Shown: positions 45,144 through 54,561, numbered from the stretch's first letter. The stretch is DNA of 64,000 nt from Aromatoleum anaerobium (GCF_012910705.2 NZ_WTVG02000035.1:1-64000), one strand, 5' to 3'. The notes: a model not told the origin generated them from the sequence alone. Made by a program: numbers and translations.

Positions 45144-45962
45144 ATGGCACATCTGCTTCGCCTCCTGCTGACCGCTTTCGCCTGCATGCTCGGCCTCGCC
45201 GCACACGCCGGCGACCGGTTCATCATCGTCTCCTCGACGACCTCGACCGAGCAGTCGGGCCTGTTCGGCCACATCCTGCCGGTGTTCGAGCAGCAGTCCG
45301 GCATCGAGGTGCGCGTCGTCGCGCTCGGCACCGGCCAGGCGCTCGACACTGCGCGGCGCGGCGATGCGGACGTGGTGTTCGTGCATGACCGCGCAGCCGA
45401 GGAGAAATTCGTCGCCGAAGGCCATGGCGTCGAGCGCCGTGACGTCATGTACAACGACTTCATCCTCGTCGGGCCGAAAAGCGATCCGGCGCAAGTCGCC
45501 GGCGGGCGCGACATCGTCGCGGCACTGAAGAAGATCGAGGCCGCGCAGGCGCCGTTCGTGTCGCGCGGCGACAAGAGCGGCACGCACGCCGCCGAGCTGC
45601 GGCTGTGGAAGCTCGCCGGCATCGACCTCGAGCAGGCGAAAGGGCCGTGGTACCGCGACTCGGGCTCCGGAATGGGGCCGGCGCTGAACATGGCGGCATC
45701 GCTCGGCGCGTACATCCTCGCCGACCGCGGCACGTGGCTGTCGTTCAGGAACCGCCAGGACCTGGCGATCGTCGTCGAAGGCGACAGGCGTCTGTTCAAC
45801 CAGTACGGCGTGATCCTCGTGAATCCTGCGAAACACCCGCACGTCAAGCGCGAACTTGGCCAGCAGTTCATCGACTGGATCGTTTCACCCGCAGGCCAGC
45901 AGGCGATCGCCGCTTACAGGATCGACGGCGAGCAGCTGTTCTTCCCGAACGCGGCAAAGTAA
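45144..45962 (+). CDS. tupA: tungstate ABC transporter substrate-binding protein TupA
   Basis: A 272-residue periplasmic binding protein. The signal peptide (about residues 1-22) ends in AAHA. The oxyanion-binding signature SSTTSTEQSGLF follows directly, and further ligand segments are SRGDKSGTH near residue 139 and the region GSGMGPALNMA near 176. This pattern is that of TupA, which binds tungstate and weakly molybdate. The permease and ATPase genes tupB and tupC do not follow; ubiU does. It is therefore an orphan binding protein in this window. Confidence 0.9.
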   Translation: MAHLLRLLLTAFACMLGLAAHAGDRFIIVSSTTSTEQSGLFGHILPVFEQQSGIEVRVVALGTGQALDTARRGDADVVFVHDRAAEEKFVAEGHGVERRDVMYNDFILVGPKSDPAQVAGGRDIVAALKKIEAAQAPFVSRGDKSGTHAAELRLWKLAGIDLEQAKGPWYRDSGSGMGPALNMAASLGAYILADRGTWLSFRNRQDLAIVVEGDRRLFNQYGVILVNPAKHPHVKRELGQQFIDWIVSPAGQQAIAAYRIDGEQLFFPNAAK

Positions 45963-46015
45963 GTTTCGCCGCCACACCGCGGCCAGCACTCGCGCGGAGC
46001 TGCGGGGCCGCGCCC

Positions 46016-46029
46016 TTGACCCCGGTCAA
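46016..46029 (+). promoter_or_regulatory. FNR/Dnr-type box upstream of ubiUVT
   Basis: TTGACCCCGGTCAA is a perfect inverted repeat with the FNR-family layout (5-bp arms, 4-bp spacer). The arms are TTGAC/GTCAA instead of the TTGAT/ATCAA consensus. A TATGGT hexamer at 46052-46057 would give a start near 46064, placing the box centre 41.5 bp upstream, the classic position for activation. It lies 56 bp before the ubiU ATG. Confidence 0.7.
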
Positions 46030-46051
46030 CGCGGTCCGGCGCGAGTCGCAC

Positions 46052-46057
46052 TATGGT
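46052..46057 (+). promoter_or_regulatory. candidate -10 box for ubiUVT
   Basis: TATGGT, four of six matches to TATAAT, sits at the distance from the FNR-type box expected of an FNR-activated promoter. Such promoters usually lack a good -35, and none is seen here. Confidence 0.45.
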
Positions 46058-46085
46058 TGCGGGGCTCTTTTCCCCAGCCCCCGCC

Positions 46086-47099
46086 ATGACCTCCAATTCC
46101 AGAATAGAACTCGTCTGCCCGGCAGGAAGCCTGCCGGCGCTGAAGACGGCCGTCGACCACGGCGCCGATTGCGTCTACCTCGGCTTCAAGGACGCGACCA
46201 ACGCGCGCAACTTCACGGGGCTCAATTTCGACGCCAACGCGATGCGCGAAGGCGTGCGCTACGCGCATGACCGCCGCCGCAAGGTGCTGCTCGCGCTCAA
46301 TACCTATCCGCAGGCAGGCAACTGGTCGGCCTGGACCGCGGCGATCGACCGCGCCGCCGACCTCGGCATCGACGCGGTGATCCTCGCCGACCCGGGCCTG
46401 ATGGCCTATGCGCAGAAGACGCACCCGGCACTGCGCCTGCACCTGTCGGTGCAAGGCTCGGCGACGAGCTACGAGGCGATCAACTTCTACGCCGAACGCT
46501 TCGGCATCCAGCGCGCGGTGTTGCCGCGGGTGCTGTCGCTGCCGCAGGTCGAGCAGGTGATCGCGAACACCGCGGTCGAGATCGAAGTGTTCGGCTTCGG
46601 CGGCCTGTGCGTGATGGTCGAGGGGCGCTGCGCGCTGTCCGCGTACGCGACGGGCGAATCGCCGAACTGCAACGGCGCGTGCTCGCCGGGCAAGCACGTG
46701 CGCTGGGAACAGACGCCGAGCGGGATGGAGACGCGGCTCAACGGCATCCTCATCGACCGCTTCGGTGACGGCGAACGCGCCGGCTACCCGACGCTGTGCA
46801 AGGGCCGCTTCGACGTGGGCGGCGAGACCTACTACGCGATCGAGGAACCGACCAGCCTCAACACGCTGGAGCTGCTCCCCGACCTCGCCCGCGCCGGCAT
46901 TCGTGCGATCAAGATCGAAGGCCGCCAGAGGAGCCCGGCCTACGTCGCGCAGGTCACGCGCGTGTGGCGCGAGGCGCTCGACCGCGTGATGCGCGACATT
47001 GACGGCTTCCGCGTCCAGCCGGCCTGGATCGCCGAGCTCGACAAAGTCTCCGAAGGCCGCAGCCATACGCTCGGCGCGTATTACCGGCCGTGGAAATGA
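46086..47099 (+). CDS. ubiU: ubiquinone anaerobic biosynthesis protein UbiU (U32 family)
   Basis: A 337-residue U32-peptidase-family protein that with UbiV hydroxylates ubiquinone precursors without O2. The four cluster cysteines are Cys175, Cys182, Cys199 and Cys238, each exactly six residues later than those known for E. coli UbiU (169, 176, 193, 232). The start [20 protein letters not shown] is that of the family. The stop overlaps the first ATG of ubiV. An FNR-type box precedes the gene, in line with anaerobic induction of ubiUVT reported in E. coli. Confidence 0.95.
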   Translation: MTSNSRIELVCPAGSLPALKTAVDHGADCVYLGFKDATNARNFTGLNFDANAMREGVRYAHDRRRKVLLALNTYPQAGNWSAWTAAIDRAADLGIDAVILADPGLMAYAQKTHPALRLHLSVQGSATSYEAINFYAERFGIQRAVLPRVLSLPQVEQVIANTAVEIEVFGFGGLCVMVEGRCALSAYATGESPNCNGACSPGKHVRWEQTPSGMETRLNGILIDRFGDGERAGYPTLCKGRFDVGGETYYAIEEPTSLNTLELLPDLARAGIRAIKIEGRQRSPAYVAQVTRVWREALDRVMRDIDGFRVQPAWIAELDKVSEGRSHTLGAYYRPWK

Positions 47100-47122
47100 A
47101 CGCGATGAACGCGATGAACCCG
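47096..47122 (+). repeat. three tandem 9-bp units at the ubiV start
   Basis: ATGAACGCG occurs twice and ATGAACCCG once in direct succession, each bringing a new in-frame ATG. They add MNAMNAMNP before the conserved UbiV N-terminus. Confidence 0.9.
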
Positions 47123-48019
47123 ATGAAACTCGCTCTCGGACCCCTCCTTTATTACTGGCCGCGCCAGGCGACGCTCGACTTCTATGCGCAGGTCGCCGAC
47201 AGCCCAGCCGACGTCGTCTATGTCGGCGAGACCGTGTGCTCGCGCCGCCACGAGCTGCGCCTCGACGACTGGCTCGAGGTCGCCGCGATGCTGCGGGCGG
47301 CCGGCAAGGAAGTCGTGCTGTCGTCGCAGTCGCTGATCGAATCCGAATCCGATCTCAAGGCATTGCGCCGCATCGTCGCCCAGGCCGATTTCCGCGTCGA
47401 GGCGAACGACATGTCGGCCGTGCACCTGCTGACCGGTGCCGGCCGACGCGACTGGATCGCCGGGCCGACGCTGAACATCTTCAATCCGCACACGCTTGCG
47501 CTGCTGGCCGAGTCGGGCGCGACGCGCTGGGTCGCGCCGCCGGAGATGTCGGGCGCGGTGCTCGCCGAGCTGCTCGCGTCGGGCGCGCCGCAGATCAAGA
47601 CCGAGGTGCTCGCGTGGGGCCGGCTGCCGCTCGCGCATTCGGCGCGCTGCTTCACCGCGCGCCACTTCAACCTGCAGAAGGACACCTGCGAATTCCGCTG
47701 CCTCGGCATGAGCGACGGCCTGGTGCTGCGCACGCGCGAAGGCGAACCTTTCCTGACGCTCAACGGCGTGCAGACGCAATCGGCGCGCGTGCATAACCTG
47801 CTCGCCGACCTGTCGTCGGTGCGGCGTTCGGCGCAGGTCGTGCGGGTGAGTCCGCAGGGCGAGCATACGATCCGGGTGCTGGAGCTGTTCCGCGAATCGG
47901 CCGTCGGGCGGCTCGCCCCGCAGGAAGCTTTCCGCCGCAGCGCCGAATGCATGGTCGAGGCGCCGTGCAATGGTTTCTGGCACGGCCGTCCGGGTGTGGA
48001 ACAATACGTTCCATCCTGA
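47096..48019 (+). CDS. ubiV: ubiquinone anaerobic biosynthesis protein UbiV (U32 family)
   Basis: A 307-residue partner of UbiU. Cluster cysteines Cys48, Cys185, Cys198 and Cys202 keep the spacings of E. coli UbiV (39, 180, 193, 197) in the C-terminal trio. The reading starts at an ATG overlapping the ubiU stop. Three more in-frame ATGs follow within 27 bases; the fourth (47123) gives [13 protein letters not shown], which aligns with the E. coli N-terminus and puts the first Cys at 39. Either start could be used. Confidence 0.93.
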   Translation: MNAMNAMNPMKLALGPLLYYWPRQATLDFYAQVADSPADVVYVGETVCSRRHELRLDDWLEVAAMLRAAGKEVVLSSQSLIESESDLKALRRIVAQADFRVEANDMSAVHLLTGAGRRDWIAGPTLNIFNPHTLALLAESGATRWVAPPEMSGAVLAELLASGAPQIKTEVLAWGRLPLAHSARCFTARHFNLQKDTCEFRCLGMSDGLVLRTREGEPFLTLNGVQTQSARVHNLLADLSSVRRSAQVVRVSPQGEHTIRVLELFRESAVGRLAPQEAFRRSAECMVEAPCNGFWHGRPGVEQYVPS

Positions 48020-48044
48020 ATCCGCCTTCCTGGAGTCCATCCCG

Positions 48045-48554
48045 ATGACTACGCTTCGCCTCCCGGCCTTCACGCTGCCCGCGCCGCTCGCGCGCCTTGC
48101 CGCCCGTCTGCCGCAGCGCCCGCCGACGTTCGCACTGACCACCGCGCTGAACCTCGCGCTCGGGCGCATCCTGCCACGCGAGAACCTCGAACCGCTGAGC
48201 GGCCGGCACCTGCGCATCAAGGTCCGCGACGCCGGGCTGACGCTCGACTTCACGCTCGACGCGCGCGGCTTTCGTCCGCTGTCCGGCCGCGGCACGCCCG
48301 ATCTCACGCTGACCGCGAACGTCCGCGACTACCTTGCGCTCGCGCTGCGCGAGGAAGATGCCGATACGCTGTTCTTCGGCCGCCGGCTGCTGACCGAAGG
48401 CGACACAGACCTCGGCCTGCTGGTGAAGAACACACTCGACGCCGTGGACTGGGACGCGCTGCAGAAGGAATATGCGCCAGCCAACGTGCTGCGCCGGCTC
48501 AACCCCCTCACCCGCCACCGCTGCGCGGACAGCCGCCTGACGCCCACCGTTTGA
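48045..48554 (+). CDS. ubiT: ubiquinone anaerobic biosynthesis accessory factor UbiT (SCP2 domain)
   Basis: A 169-residue lipid-binding SCP2-type protein. In E. coli UbiT works with UbiU and UbiV and binds isoprenoid quinone intermediates. The start MTTLRLPAF has GGAG ten bases upstream. The core (about residues 35-145) contains LRIKVRDAGLTLDFTL and DYLALALREEDADTLFF, typical of the family. The gene completes a compact ubiUVT operon, 25 bp after ubiV. Confidence 0.9.
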   Translation: MTTLRLPAFTLPAPLARLAARLPQRPPTFALTTALNLALGRILPRENLEPLSGRHLRIKVRDAGLTLDFTLDARGFRPLSGRGTPDLTLTANVRDYLALALREEDADTLFFGRRLLTEGDTDLGLLVKNTLDAVDWDALQKEYAPANVLRRLNPLTRHRCADSRLTPTV

Positions 48555-48634
48555 TCCGCTGCAGCGGGGACGACGTCCCCGCCCCGGCGTCCGGGATAGA
48601 ATCGGCTTCCCAGATTCTTCGCCCGGACCTGCCG

Positions 48635-49714
48635 ATGCCCGCCGCGCGCGCCGTTCCCACCCTGCCGCGCCACCTCGCCTTCGCGTACGGACTGCTGATC
48701 GTCTACGCCTGCCTGCACCCGCTCGCCGGGTGGAAGCCGACGGGCCTGCCACCGCTGGACTTCCTGTTCGCGCCGTGGCCGAAGTATTTCCGCTACGCCG
48801 ATCTCGCGCTCAACCTGCTCGGCTTCGTGCCGTTCGGCTTCGTGCTCGCGCCGGCGCTCCCCGAGCGCCTCGGGCGCGCCGGCGCAGTCGTGGTCGCGAC
48901 GCTGATCGCCGGCGTGCTGAGCTTCTCGATGGAAGTCACGCAGAATTTCCTGCCGACCCGCGTGTCGTCGAACATCGACCTCGGGTTCAACGTCCTCGGC
49001 GGCCTGATCGGCGCGCTCGCCGGCGCGCGCTGGGGCCATGCGCTGTTCGACGAGCGCGGCTGGCTGCACCGCTGGCGCTCCGAACGCATCATTCCCGGCC
49101 ACTCGGGCGACCTCGGCCTGATGCTGCTGGGCCTGTGGCTGCTCGCGCAGCTGATGCCCGACAGCCTGCTGTTCGGCAGCGGCGACCTGCGCCAGCTGCT
49201 CGGCCTGCCGACGCCCCTGCATTTCGATCCCGAACGCTTCATCCTGCTCGAATCGGTCGTCGTCGCCGTGAGCATCGTCGCCGTCGGCCTTTTCTGCCGC
49301 TGCATGATGCAGGCGGCCAGTCCGCTGCCGGTTGCGCTGCTGTTGCTGCTCGGGCTTGCCGCGAAGACCGTTGCGACCGCGTCGTTCTTCGCCCCCGGCG
49401 CGGCGCTGGTGTGGCTCACGCCCGGCACCACCCGCGGGCTGCTGTACGGCGTGCCGCTGCTGGCGGCGGCGCTGATGCTGCCGCGCCTGCACCAGCACGC
49501 GCTCGCGGGCGTGACGATGCTGGCGGCGACGACGCTGACGAACCTGCTCCCCGACAACCCGTATTTCATGCTCGGGCTGGCGTCGCTGCCGCAGGGAAAT
49601 TTCCTCAACTTCCACGGTCTGACCCGGCTCACGGCGAACCTGTGGCCGTTTCTCGCGCTGTCCTACCTGTCCGCGATCGGCCTGTGGCGCGGCGAACACC
49701 TGGCCGGGCGCTGA
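48635..49714 (+). CDS. VanZ-family membrane protein
   Basis: A 359-residue membrane protein. Residues about 20-150 are the VanZ domain (KYFRYADLALNLLGFVPFGF, then SFSMEVTQNFLPTRVSSNID). About ten hydrophobic segments follow the pattern of two-part VanZ proteins. I used the ATG at 48635; an upstream TTG overlapping ubiT would add a tail with no family match. Roles proposed for VanZ proteins include envelope or exopolysaccharide functions, but nothing here settles it. Confidence 0.85.
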   Translation: MPAARAVPTLPRHLAFAYGLLIVYACLHPLAGWKPTGLPPLDFLFAPWPKYFRYADLALNLLGFVPFGFVLAPALPERLGRAGAVVVATLIAGVLSFSMEVTQNFLPTRVSSNIDLGFNVLGGLIGALAGARWGHALFDERGWLHRWRSERIIPGHSGDLGLMLLGLWLLAQLMPDSLLFGSGDLRQLLGLPTPLHFDPERFILLESVVVAVSIVAVGLFCRCMMQAASPLPVALLLLLGLAAKTVATASFFAPGAALVWLTPGTTRGLLYGVPLLAAALMLPRLHQHALAGVTMLAATTLTNLLPDNPYFMLGLASLPQGNFLNFHGLTRLTANLWPFLALSYLSAIGLWRGEHLAGR

Positions 49715-49741
49715 ACCGCGCGGGGATGATTGTCCCGCAGC

Positions 49742-49747
49742 TATAAT
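49742..49747 (+). promoter_or_regulatory. candidate -10 box for the ferredoxin-hydrolase pair
   Basis: A perfect TATAAT lies 60 bp before the ferredoxin start. The 16-18 bp window upstream holds no TTGACA-like hexamer. It is supported only by the -10 match and by the 92-bp gap that isolates this gene from vanZ. Confidence 0.35.
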
Positions 49748-49806
49748 CGGCCCGAAGCCGGTCCGGCGTTGCGGCGCCGGCCACCTTCCCCGACCGGAGA
49801 CCGTCG

Positions 49807-50127
49807 ATGAGCTACTTCAAGCACCACGTTTTCTTCTGCTGCAACCAGCGCGAACCCGGCGACACCTGCTGCAACAACCACAACGCCACCGGGATGCAGA
49901 CGTATGCGAAGGACCGCATCGCGGCGCTCGGCCTCAAGGGCCGCGGCAAGATCCGCATCAACAAGGCCGGCTGTCTCGACCGCTGCGACGAAGGCCCGGT
50001 GCTCGTCGTGTACCCCGACAACGTCTGGTACACGTATATCGACAAGGAAGACATCGACGAGATCATCGACGAGCACCTCGTCCATGGCCGCATCGTGACC
50101 CGCCTGCGCCTGCCGGACGCCGCATGA
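49807..50127 (+). CDS. thioredoxin-like [2Fe-2S] ferredoxin
   Basis: A 106-residue Shethna-type ferredoxin. The cluster cysteines are seen in FFCCNQREPGDTCC near the start and in NKAGCLDRCDEGPVLVVYP near residue 53. The rest keeps the thioredoxin-like fold. GGAGA precedes the ATG by eight bases. Its stop overlaps the start of the hydrolase gene, so the two are co-translated. Electron partners are not evident from the neighbourhood. Confidence 0.92.
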   Translation: MSYFKHHVFFCCNQREPGDTCCNNHNATGMQTYAKDRIAALGLKGRGKIRINKAGCLDRCDEGPVLVVYPDNVWYTYIDKEDIDEIIDEHLVHGRIVTRLRLPDAA

Positions 50128-50771
50128 GCCGGCCGCAGGCGAGCGAAAGCGTGCTGCTGCGCGGCCCGGACGGCGCGATCGAGGCGCTGATCGACGTCCC
50201 CGGGACGATCCGCGGCATCGCGCTGGTGTGCCATCCGCACCCGCTGTTCGGCGGCGCGAACACGAACAAGATCGCCCACACGCTCGCCCGCAGCCTGCGC
50301 GAACTCGGCTACGCCACGATCCGGCCGAACTTCCGCGGCGTCGGCAAGAGCGAGGGCGCGCACGACCATGGCGACGCCGAGACCGAGGACATGCTGTCGG
50401 TGATCGCGTGGGCGCAATCGCGCTGGGGCAGCCTGCCGATCGCGCTGGGCGGATTCTCGTTCGGCGCCTTCGTCCAGACGCGGGTCGCGAAACGGCTCGC
50501 CGACAGCCTGACGCCGGCCGAGCGCATCGTGCTGGTCGGCACCGCGACCGGCGAAGTGCGCGGTGCGCGCAGCTACACCACCGAAGCGGTGCCGAAGGAT
50601 ACGCTGGTGATCCACGGCGCCGAGGACGAGAACGTCGCGCTGGCGAACGTGCTCGACTGGGCGCGACCGCAGGAACTGCCGATCGTCGTCGTCCCGGGCG
50701 CCGACCATTTCTTCCACGGCAAGCTGCATCTGATCCGCGACATCATCGCGCGCGCCTGGGCGCCGCGCTGA
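50124..50771 (+). CDS. alpha/beta-hydrolase
   Basis: A 215-residue small alpha/beta-hydrolase of the kind often annotated as a dienelactone hydrolase-like or serine esterase. The opening CHPHPLFGG and RPNFRGVGKSEGAHD are typical. The nucleophile motif is GGFSFGAF (Ser in GxSxG near residue 114). Asp and His follow in HGAEDENVA and PGADHFFHGKL. It is translationally coupled to the ferredoxin gene. The substrate is unknown. Confidence 0.88.
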   Translation: MSRPQASESVLLRGPDGAIEALIDVPGTIRGIALVCHPHPLFGGANTNKIAHTLARSLRELGYATIRPNFRGVGKSEGAHDHGDAETEDMLSVIAWAQSRWGSLPIALGGFSFGAFVQTRVAKRLADSLTPAERIVLVGTATGEVRGARSYTTEAVPKDTLVIHGAEDENVALANVLDWARPQELPIVVVPGADHFFHGKLHLIRDIIARAWAPR

Positions 50772-50809
50772 ACAGTGCCCGGGCACCCGCCCTCAAGGAG
50801 ATCGCCGCA

Positions 50810-51421
50810 ATGAAGCTTTTCGCCTCGCTCACCAGCCCGTACGCGCGCAAGATCCGCATCATCCTTGCCGAAAAAGGACTGCCGTTCGAGCTCGTCGTCG
50901 ATTCGCCGTGGGAAGTGAACACGCGCATCCCTTCCGTGAACCCGCTCGGCAAGGTGCCGGCGCTGCTCACCGACGGCGGCGAAGTGTTCTTCGATTCCCC
51001 CGTCATCGCCGGCTACCTCGAAACCCTCAACGTTTCCCCCCACCTGCTGCCGCACGAACCGATCGACGCGGTGCGGGTGCGACAGATCGAGGCGCTCGCC
51101 GACGGCATCACCGATGCGGCCGTCGCGATGGTGCTCGAGTCGCGCCGCCCCGAGGCGAAGCGCAGCGACGACGAGATCGCGCACCAGACGGGCAAGATCG
51201 GCCGGGCGCTGGACGAGCTCGAGCGGCGCGCGACCGGTCGTCACTGGCTGCACGGCGACAGCCTGAGCCTCGGCGACATCGCCGCCGGCACGGCGCTGGC
51301 CTACCTCGACCTGCGCCATCCGGACTACGACTGGCGCGCCGCGCACCCCGCGCTGGCAGCACTGGCCGCACGCCTGTTCGCCCGCCCGAGCTTCACCGAC
51401 ACCAAGCCGCCGGTAGGATGA
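50810..51421 (+). CDS. glutathione S-transferase family protein
   Basis: A 203-residue GST. The N-terminal thioredoxin-like domain begins [20 protein letters not shown] and has NPLGKVPAL near residue 46 and the gamma-glutamyl-binding region [11 protein letters not shown] near 64. The all-alpha C-terminal domain ends normally and carries the [14 protein letters not shown]-capping box. AAGGAG lies ten bases before the ATG. Substrate unknown. Confidence 0.93.
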   Translation: MKLFASLTSPYARKIRIILAEKGLPFELVVDSPWEVNTRIPSVNPLGKVPALLTDGGEVFFDSPVIAGYLETLNVSPHLLPHEPIDAVRVRQIEALADGITDAAVAMVLESRRPEAKRSDDEIAHQTGKIGRALDELERRATGRHWLHGDSLSLGDIAAGTALAYLDLRHPDYDWRAAHPALAALAARLFARPSFTDTKPPVG

Positions 51422-51428
51422 TGATGCA

Positions 51429-52442
51429 GTGCATCTTGCGAGGACGGACTTTTCCGGAGAGCCGGTGCAGGCGGATCGTCCCCTGACGCTCGCGAGCCGG
51501 TCGCCGGCCTCCCCGCTGTCGATCCGCGGCCTGCGCAAGCGCTACGGCGACACCGAGGTGGTCGCCGGCATCGACCTCGAGCTGCGACGCGGCGAGTGCT
51601 TCACGCTGCTCGGCCCGAACGGCGCCGGCAAGACGACGACGCTGCGCTGCGCGCTCGGGCTCACCGCGCCGTCCGCCGGCGAGATCCGACTCGCCGGCCT
51701 GCCGGTGCCGGCGCGCGCGCGGGAAGCGCGCATGCGCGTCGGCATCGTGCCGCAGCAGGACAGCCTCGACCCCGATTTCACGTGCGCCGAGAACCTGATC
51801 GTCTACGGCCGCTATTTCGGCCTCGACGAGGCGACGATCCGCGCGCGCATCCCGGAGCTGCTCGCGTTCGCAGGCCTCGAGGGCAAGCGCGACGCGCGCA
51901 TCCAGGCGCTGTCGGGCGGCATGAAGCGGCGCCTGACGCTCGCCCGCGCGCTGGTCAACCGCCCCGACCTGCTGATCCTCGACGAGCCGACCACCGGCCT
52001 CGATCCGCAGGCGCGCCACCTGATCTGGGAACGCCTCAAGCACCTGAGCCGCGCCGGCACGACGATCCTGCTGACGACCCATTTCATGGACGAGGCCGAG
52101 CGCCTCGCCGACCGCCTCGCGATTCTCGACGCCGGACGCATGCTGACCGAAGGCAGCCCGCGCGACGTCATCGCCGCGCAGATCGAGCCGCAGGTCGTCG
52201 AGGTCTACGGCGACTGGAACGGCGGCGGTGCCGCGGGCGGCGCCGAAGCGTGGGCCGCCCGACACGCCGCGGCGTTCGCGCGGCGCTTCGAAGTCAGCGG
52301 CGAGACCGCCTTCTGCTACGTCGAGGACGCGGCGCCGCTGCTCGCACACCTGTCCGCGCAGGCCGGCCTGCGTTACCTGCACCGCCCGGCGAACCTCGAA
52401 GACGTGTTCCTCAAGCTCACCGGGCGCGAGCTCAGGGACTGA
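51429..52442 (+). CDS. ABC-2 type exporter, ATP-binding protein (NodI-like)
   Basis: A 337-residue ABC ATPase. Walker A is [12 protein letters not shown] near residue 60, the signature is [15 protein letters not shown] near 160, and Walker B with the catalytic Glu is [14 protein letters not shown]. The C-terminal 90 residues resemble NodI/CcmA-type drug and polysaccharide exporters. I give the GTG at 51429; an internal GTG at 51465 with GGAGA close upstream is an equal candidate and would remove 12 residues. The permease gene follows 13 bp later. Confidence 0.9.
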   Translation: MHLARTDFSGEPVQADRPLTLASRSPASPLSIRGLRKRYGDTEVVAGIDLELRRGECFTLLGPNGAGKTTTLRCALGLTAPSAGEIRLAGLPVPARAREARMRVGIVPQQDSLDPDFTCAENLIVYGRYFGLDEATIRARIPELLAFAGLEGKRDARIQALSGGMKRRLTLARALVNRPDLLILDEPTTGLDPQARHLIWERLKHLSRAGTTILLTTHFMDEAERLADRLAILDAGRMLTEGSPRDVIAAQIEPQVVEVYGDWNGGGAAGGAEAWAARHAAAFARRFEVSGETAFCYVEDAAPLLAHLSAQAGLRYLHRPANLEDVFLKLTGRELRD

Positions 52443-52455
52443 CCGGAGCGAATCG

Positions 52456-53247
52456 ATGCCGACCTCAGCGAGTTCCTGGCGCGCGCCGCAACTCTCGCGC
52501 CGCTTCATCCCGGTATGGCGGCGCAATTTCCTCGTCTGGCGCAAGCTCGCGCTGCCGTCGGTGCTCGGCAACCTCGCCGACCCGGTGATCTACCTGTTCG
52601 GCCTCGGCTTCGGCATCGGCATGCTGGTGCCCGAAGTCGGCGGCGTGCGCTACATCAGCTTTCTCGCGGCGGGCATGGTGTGCTATTCGACGATGAACGC
52701 CGCGTCGTTCGAAGTGCTGTATTCCGGCTTCTCGCGCATGCACGTGCAGAAGACCTGGGAAGCGATCATGAATGCGCCGATCGACCTCGACGACGTCGTG
52801 TTCGCCGAGCTGGTGTGGGCGGCGTCGAAAGCGCTGCTGTCGGGCGCCGCGATCCTGCTCGTGATCTCGGCCTTCGGGCTCGTCGACACCCGTTACGTGC
52901 TGTGGCTGCTGCCGCTGATCTTCCTCGTCGGCCTCGCGTTCGCCGCACTCGGCCTGGTGATGACGGCGCTCGCGCCAAGCTACGACTTCTTCATGTATTA
53001 CTTCACGCTGTTCATCACGCCGATGACGCTGGTGTCGGGCGTGTTCTTCCCGATCGAACAGCTCCCCCCTGCGCTGCGGGCCGCCGCGACGCTGCTGCCG
53101 CTGACGCACGCGATCGAACTCGCCCGGCCGCTGCTGCTCGGACGGCTGCCGGAGCACGTCGCCCTGCATCTTTCCGTCATCGCCGGCTACGGCGCCGCAG
53201 CCTTCTGGCTGGCGCTCGCGCTGACGCGGCGGCGGCTTCTCAAGTAG
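52456..53247 (+). CDS. ABC-2 type exporter, permease (NodJ-like)
   Basis: A 263-residue membrane protein with about six hydrophobic segments, the size of NodJ. GGAG precedes the ATG by seven bases. The family text NLADPVIYLFGLGFGIG and MNAPIDLDDVVFAEL are clear. It forms a two-gene exporter with the preceding ATPase. No nod or polysaccharide genes lie nearby, so a drug, lipid or polysaccharide cargo cannot be chosen. Confidence 0.9.
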   Translation: MPTSASSWRAPQLSRRFIPVWRRNFLVWRKLALPSVLGNLADPVIYLFGLGFGIGMLVPEVGGVRYISFLAAGMVCYSTMNAASFEVLYSGFSRMHVQKTWEAIMNAPIDLDDVVFAELVWAASKALLSGAAILLVISAFGLVDTRYVLWLLPLIFLVGLAFAALGLVMTALAPSYDFFMYYFTLFITPMTLVSGVFFPIEQLPPALRAAATLLPLTHAIELARPLLLGRLPEHVALHLSVIAGYGAAAFWLALALTRRRLLK

Positions 53248-53407
53248 CGGCCTGACCCGGCTCATCGACCCGACCCCGGCTGCCCGGAGTCAACGCGTTC
53301 GTCATGAATCTGCCGCGTCGACAGCATCGGTATTATGCTGGTCGGCATATCTCGGCAGCAGCGCCACGCAACCGGCGCCCGAATCCTTCTTCACACCAGG
53401 AGACGCC

Positions 53408-54525
53408 ATGAACAAGCTTGCACTGACCGCCCTGACCGCGATTTGCGCTGCCCTCACCGCCGGCCCCTCGATCGCAGCCGATCCGGCGACCATCGACTGG
53501 TCGAAGGTTCCCGCCGAAGAGATCACGCTGTTCTGACGGTCCAGGCCGCTTACGACACGCGAAACGCGTACCTGCGCCTGCAGTGGAAAACGAAAGGCGC
53601 GTGGCCCGGCGTCGAATACCCGTATTACCGTTTCGACGGCAAGGAGTGGAAAGCGTACGGCGGCCCGCGTCTCAAGCAGGAGGTCCGCGACGGCAAGCAA
53701 CCGGCGATCTATGAAGACCGCGTGTCGATCATGCTCGACGACGGCAAGGTGCCGCTGTTCGCCGAGCAGGGGTGCTGGCTGACGTGCCACGATGGCGAGC
53801 GCGACACCCGCGGGCAGGCGAGCAGCGAGGAAGCGGCGGCCAACCCGCTGCTGGCGGCGATCAAGAAAACCGACGTGCGCAAATACCTGCCGGCGACGCG
53901 CACCGACCCGCTCGACTGGAAAACCGGCAAGCCGCTCGCCGAGATCGAGCGCCTCAAGGCCGCGGGCGGCTTCGTCGACCTGATCCAGTGGCGCGCGCAC
54001 CGCAGCAATCCGGTCGGCATGGCCGACGACGGCTACGTCCTCGAATACCGCAATTTCGACGCCGGCAAGAACCCTTTTGCCGCGAACCTGGACAAGGAGA
54101 CCAGGCAGCCGAAGTTCATGTTCGACGCGGCAAAGGCCGGAGGCAAGGCCGTCACCGCCGAGCAGGTGTTCAAGAAGGAACACATTCTCGTCCAGGGCGG
54201 CAACGCCGTGCCCTTCGACGCGGCCGCAGGCTGGAAGGAGGGCGACATGCTGCCGCAGTATGTCCTCAGCGCGGCGCAGGCGAGCGGTTCGGCGGCCGAC
54301 AACAAGGCTTCGGGCAGCTGGCAGGACGGCGTCTGGACCGTCGTCATCATCCGCCCGCTCGGCCTCGCGAACAGTGACGACAAGGCGCTGGCCGAAGGCG
54401 GCGTGTATAACGTCGGCTTCGCGGTCCATGACGACAACGTCACCAGCCGCGCCCATTACGTGTCGCTGCCGACGACGCTGGGGATCGGCGCAAAGGCGAA
54501 GATCGAGGCGGTCAAGCTGCCCTGA
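53408..54525 (+). pseudogene. ethylbenzene dehydrogenase-related haem protein, broken by a deletion
   Basis: The gene starts with a signal peptide (MNKLALTALTAICAALTAGP, cleaved near AADPATIDW). After EITLF the frame meets TGA at 53534-53536. The remainder of the family sequence (LTVQAAYDTRNAYLRLQW onward) continues in another frame to 54525. In related proteins I recall, a haem-binding segment of about 50-60 residues with a CxxCH motif stands between these two blocks; here it is missing. The deletion junction is therefore out of frame. The surviving part has one CWLTCH haem site and ends normally. It stands alone, without dehydrogenase alpha or beta subunits. Confidence 0.8.
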
Positions 54526-54561
54526 CCTTTCAGACCTCCGGACGACTGCACGAAGCGCCGA

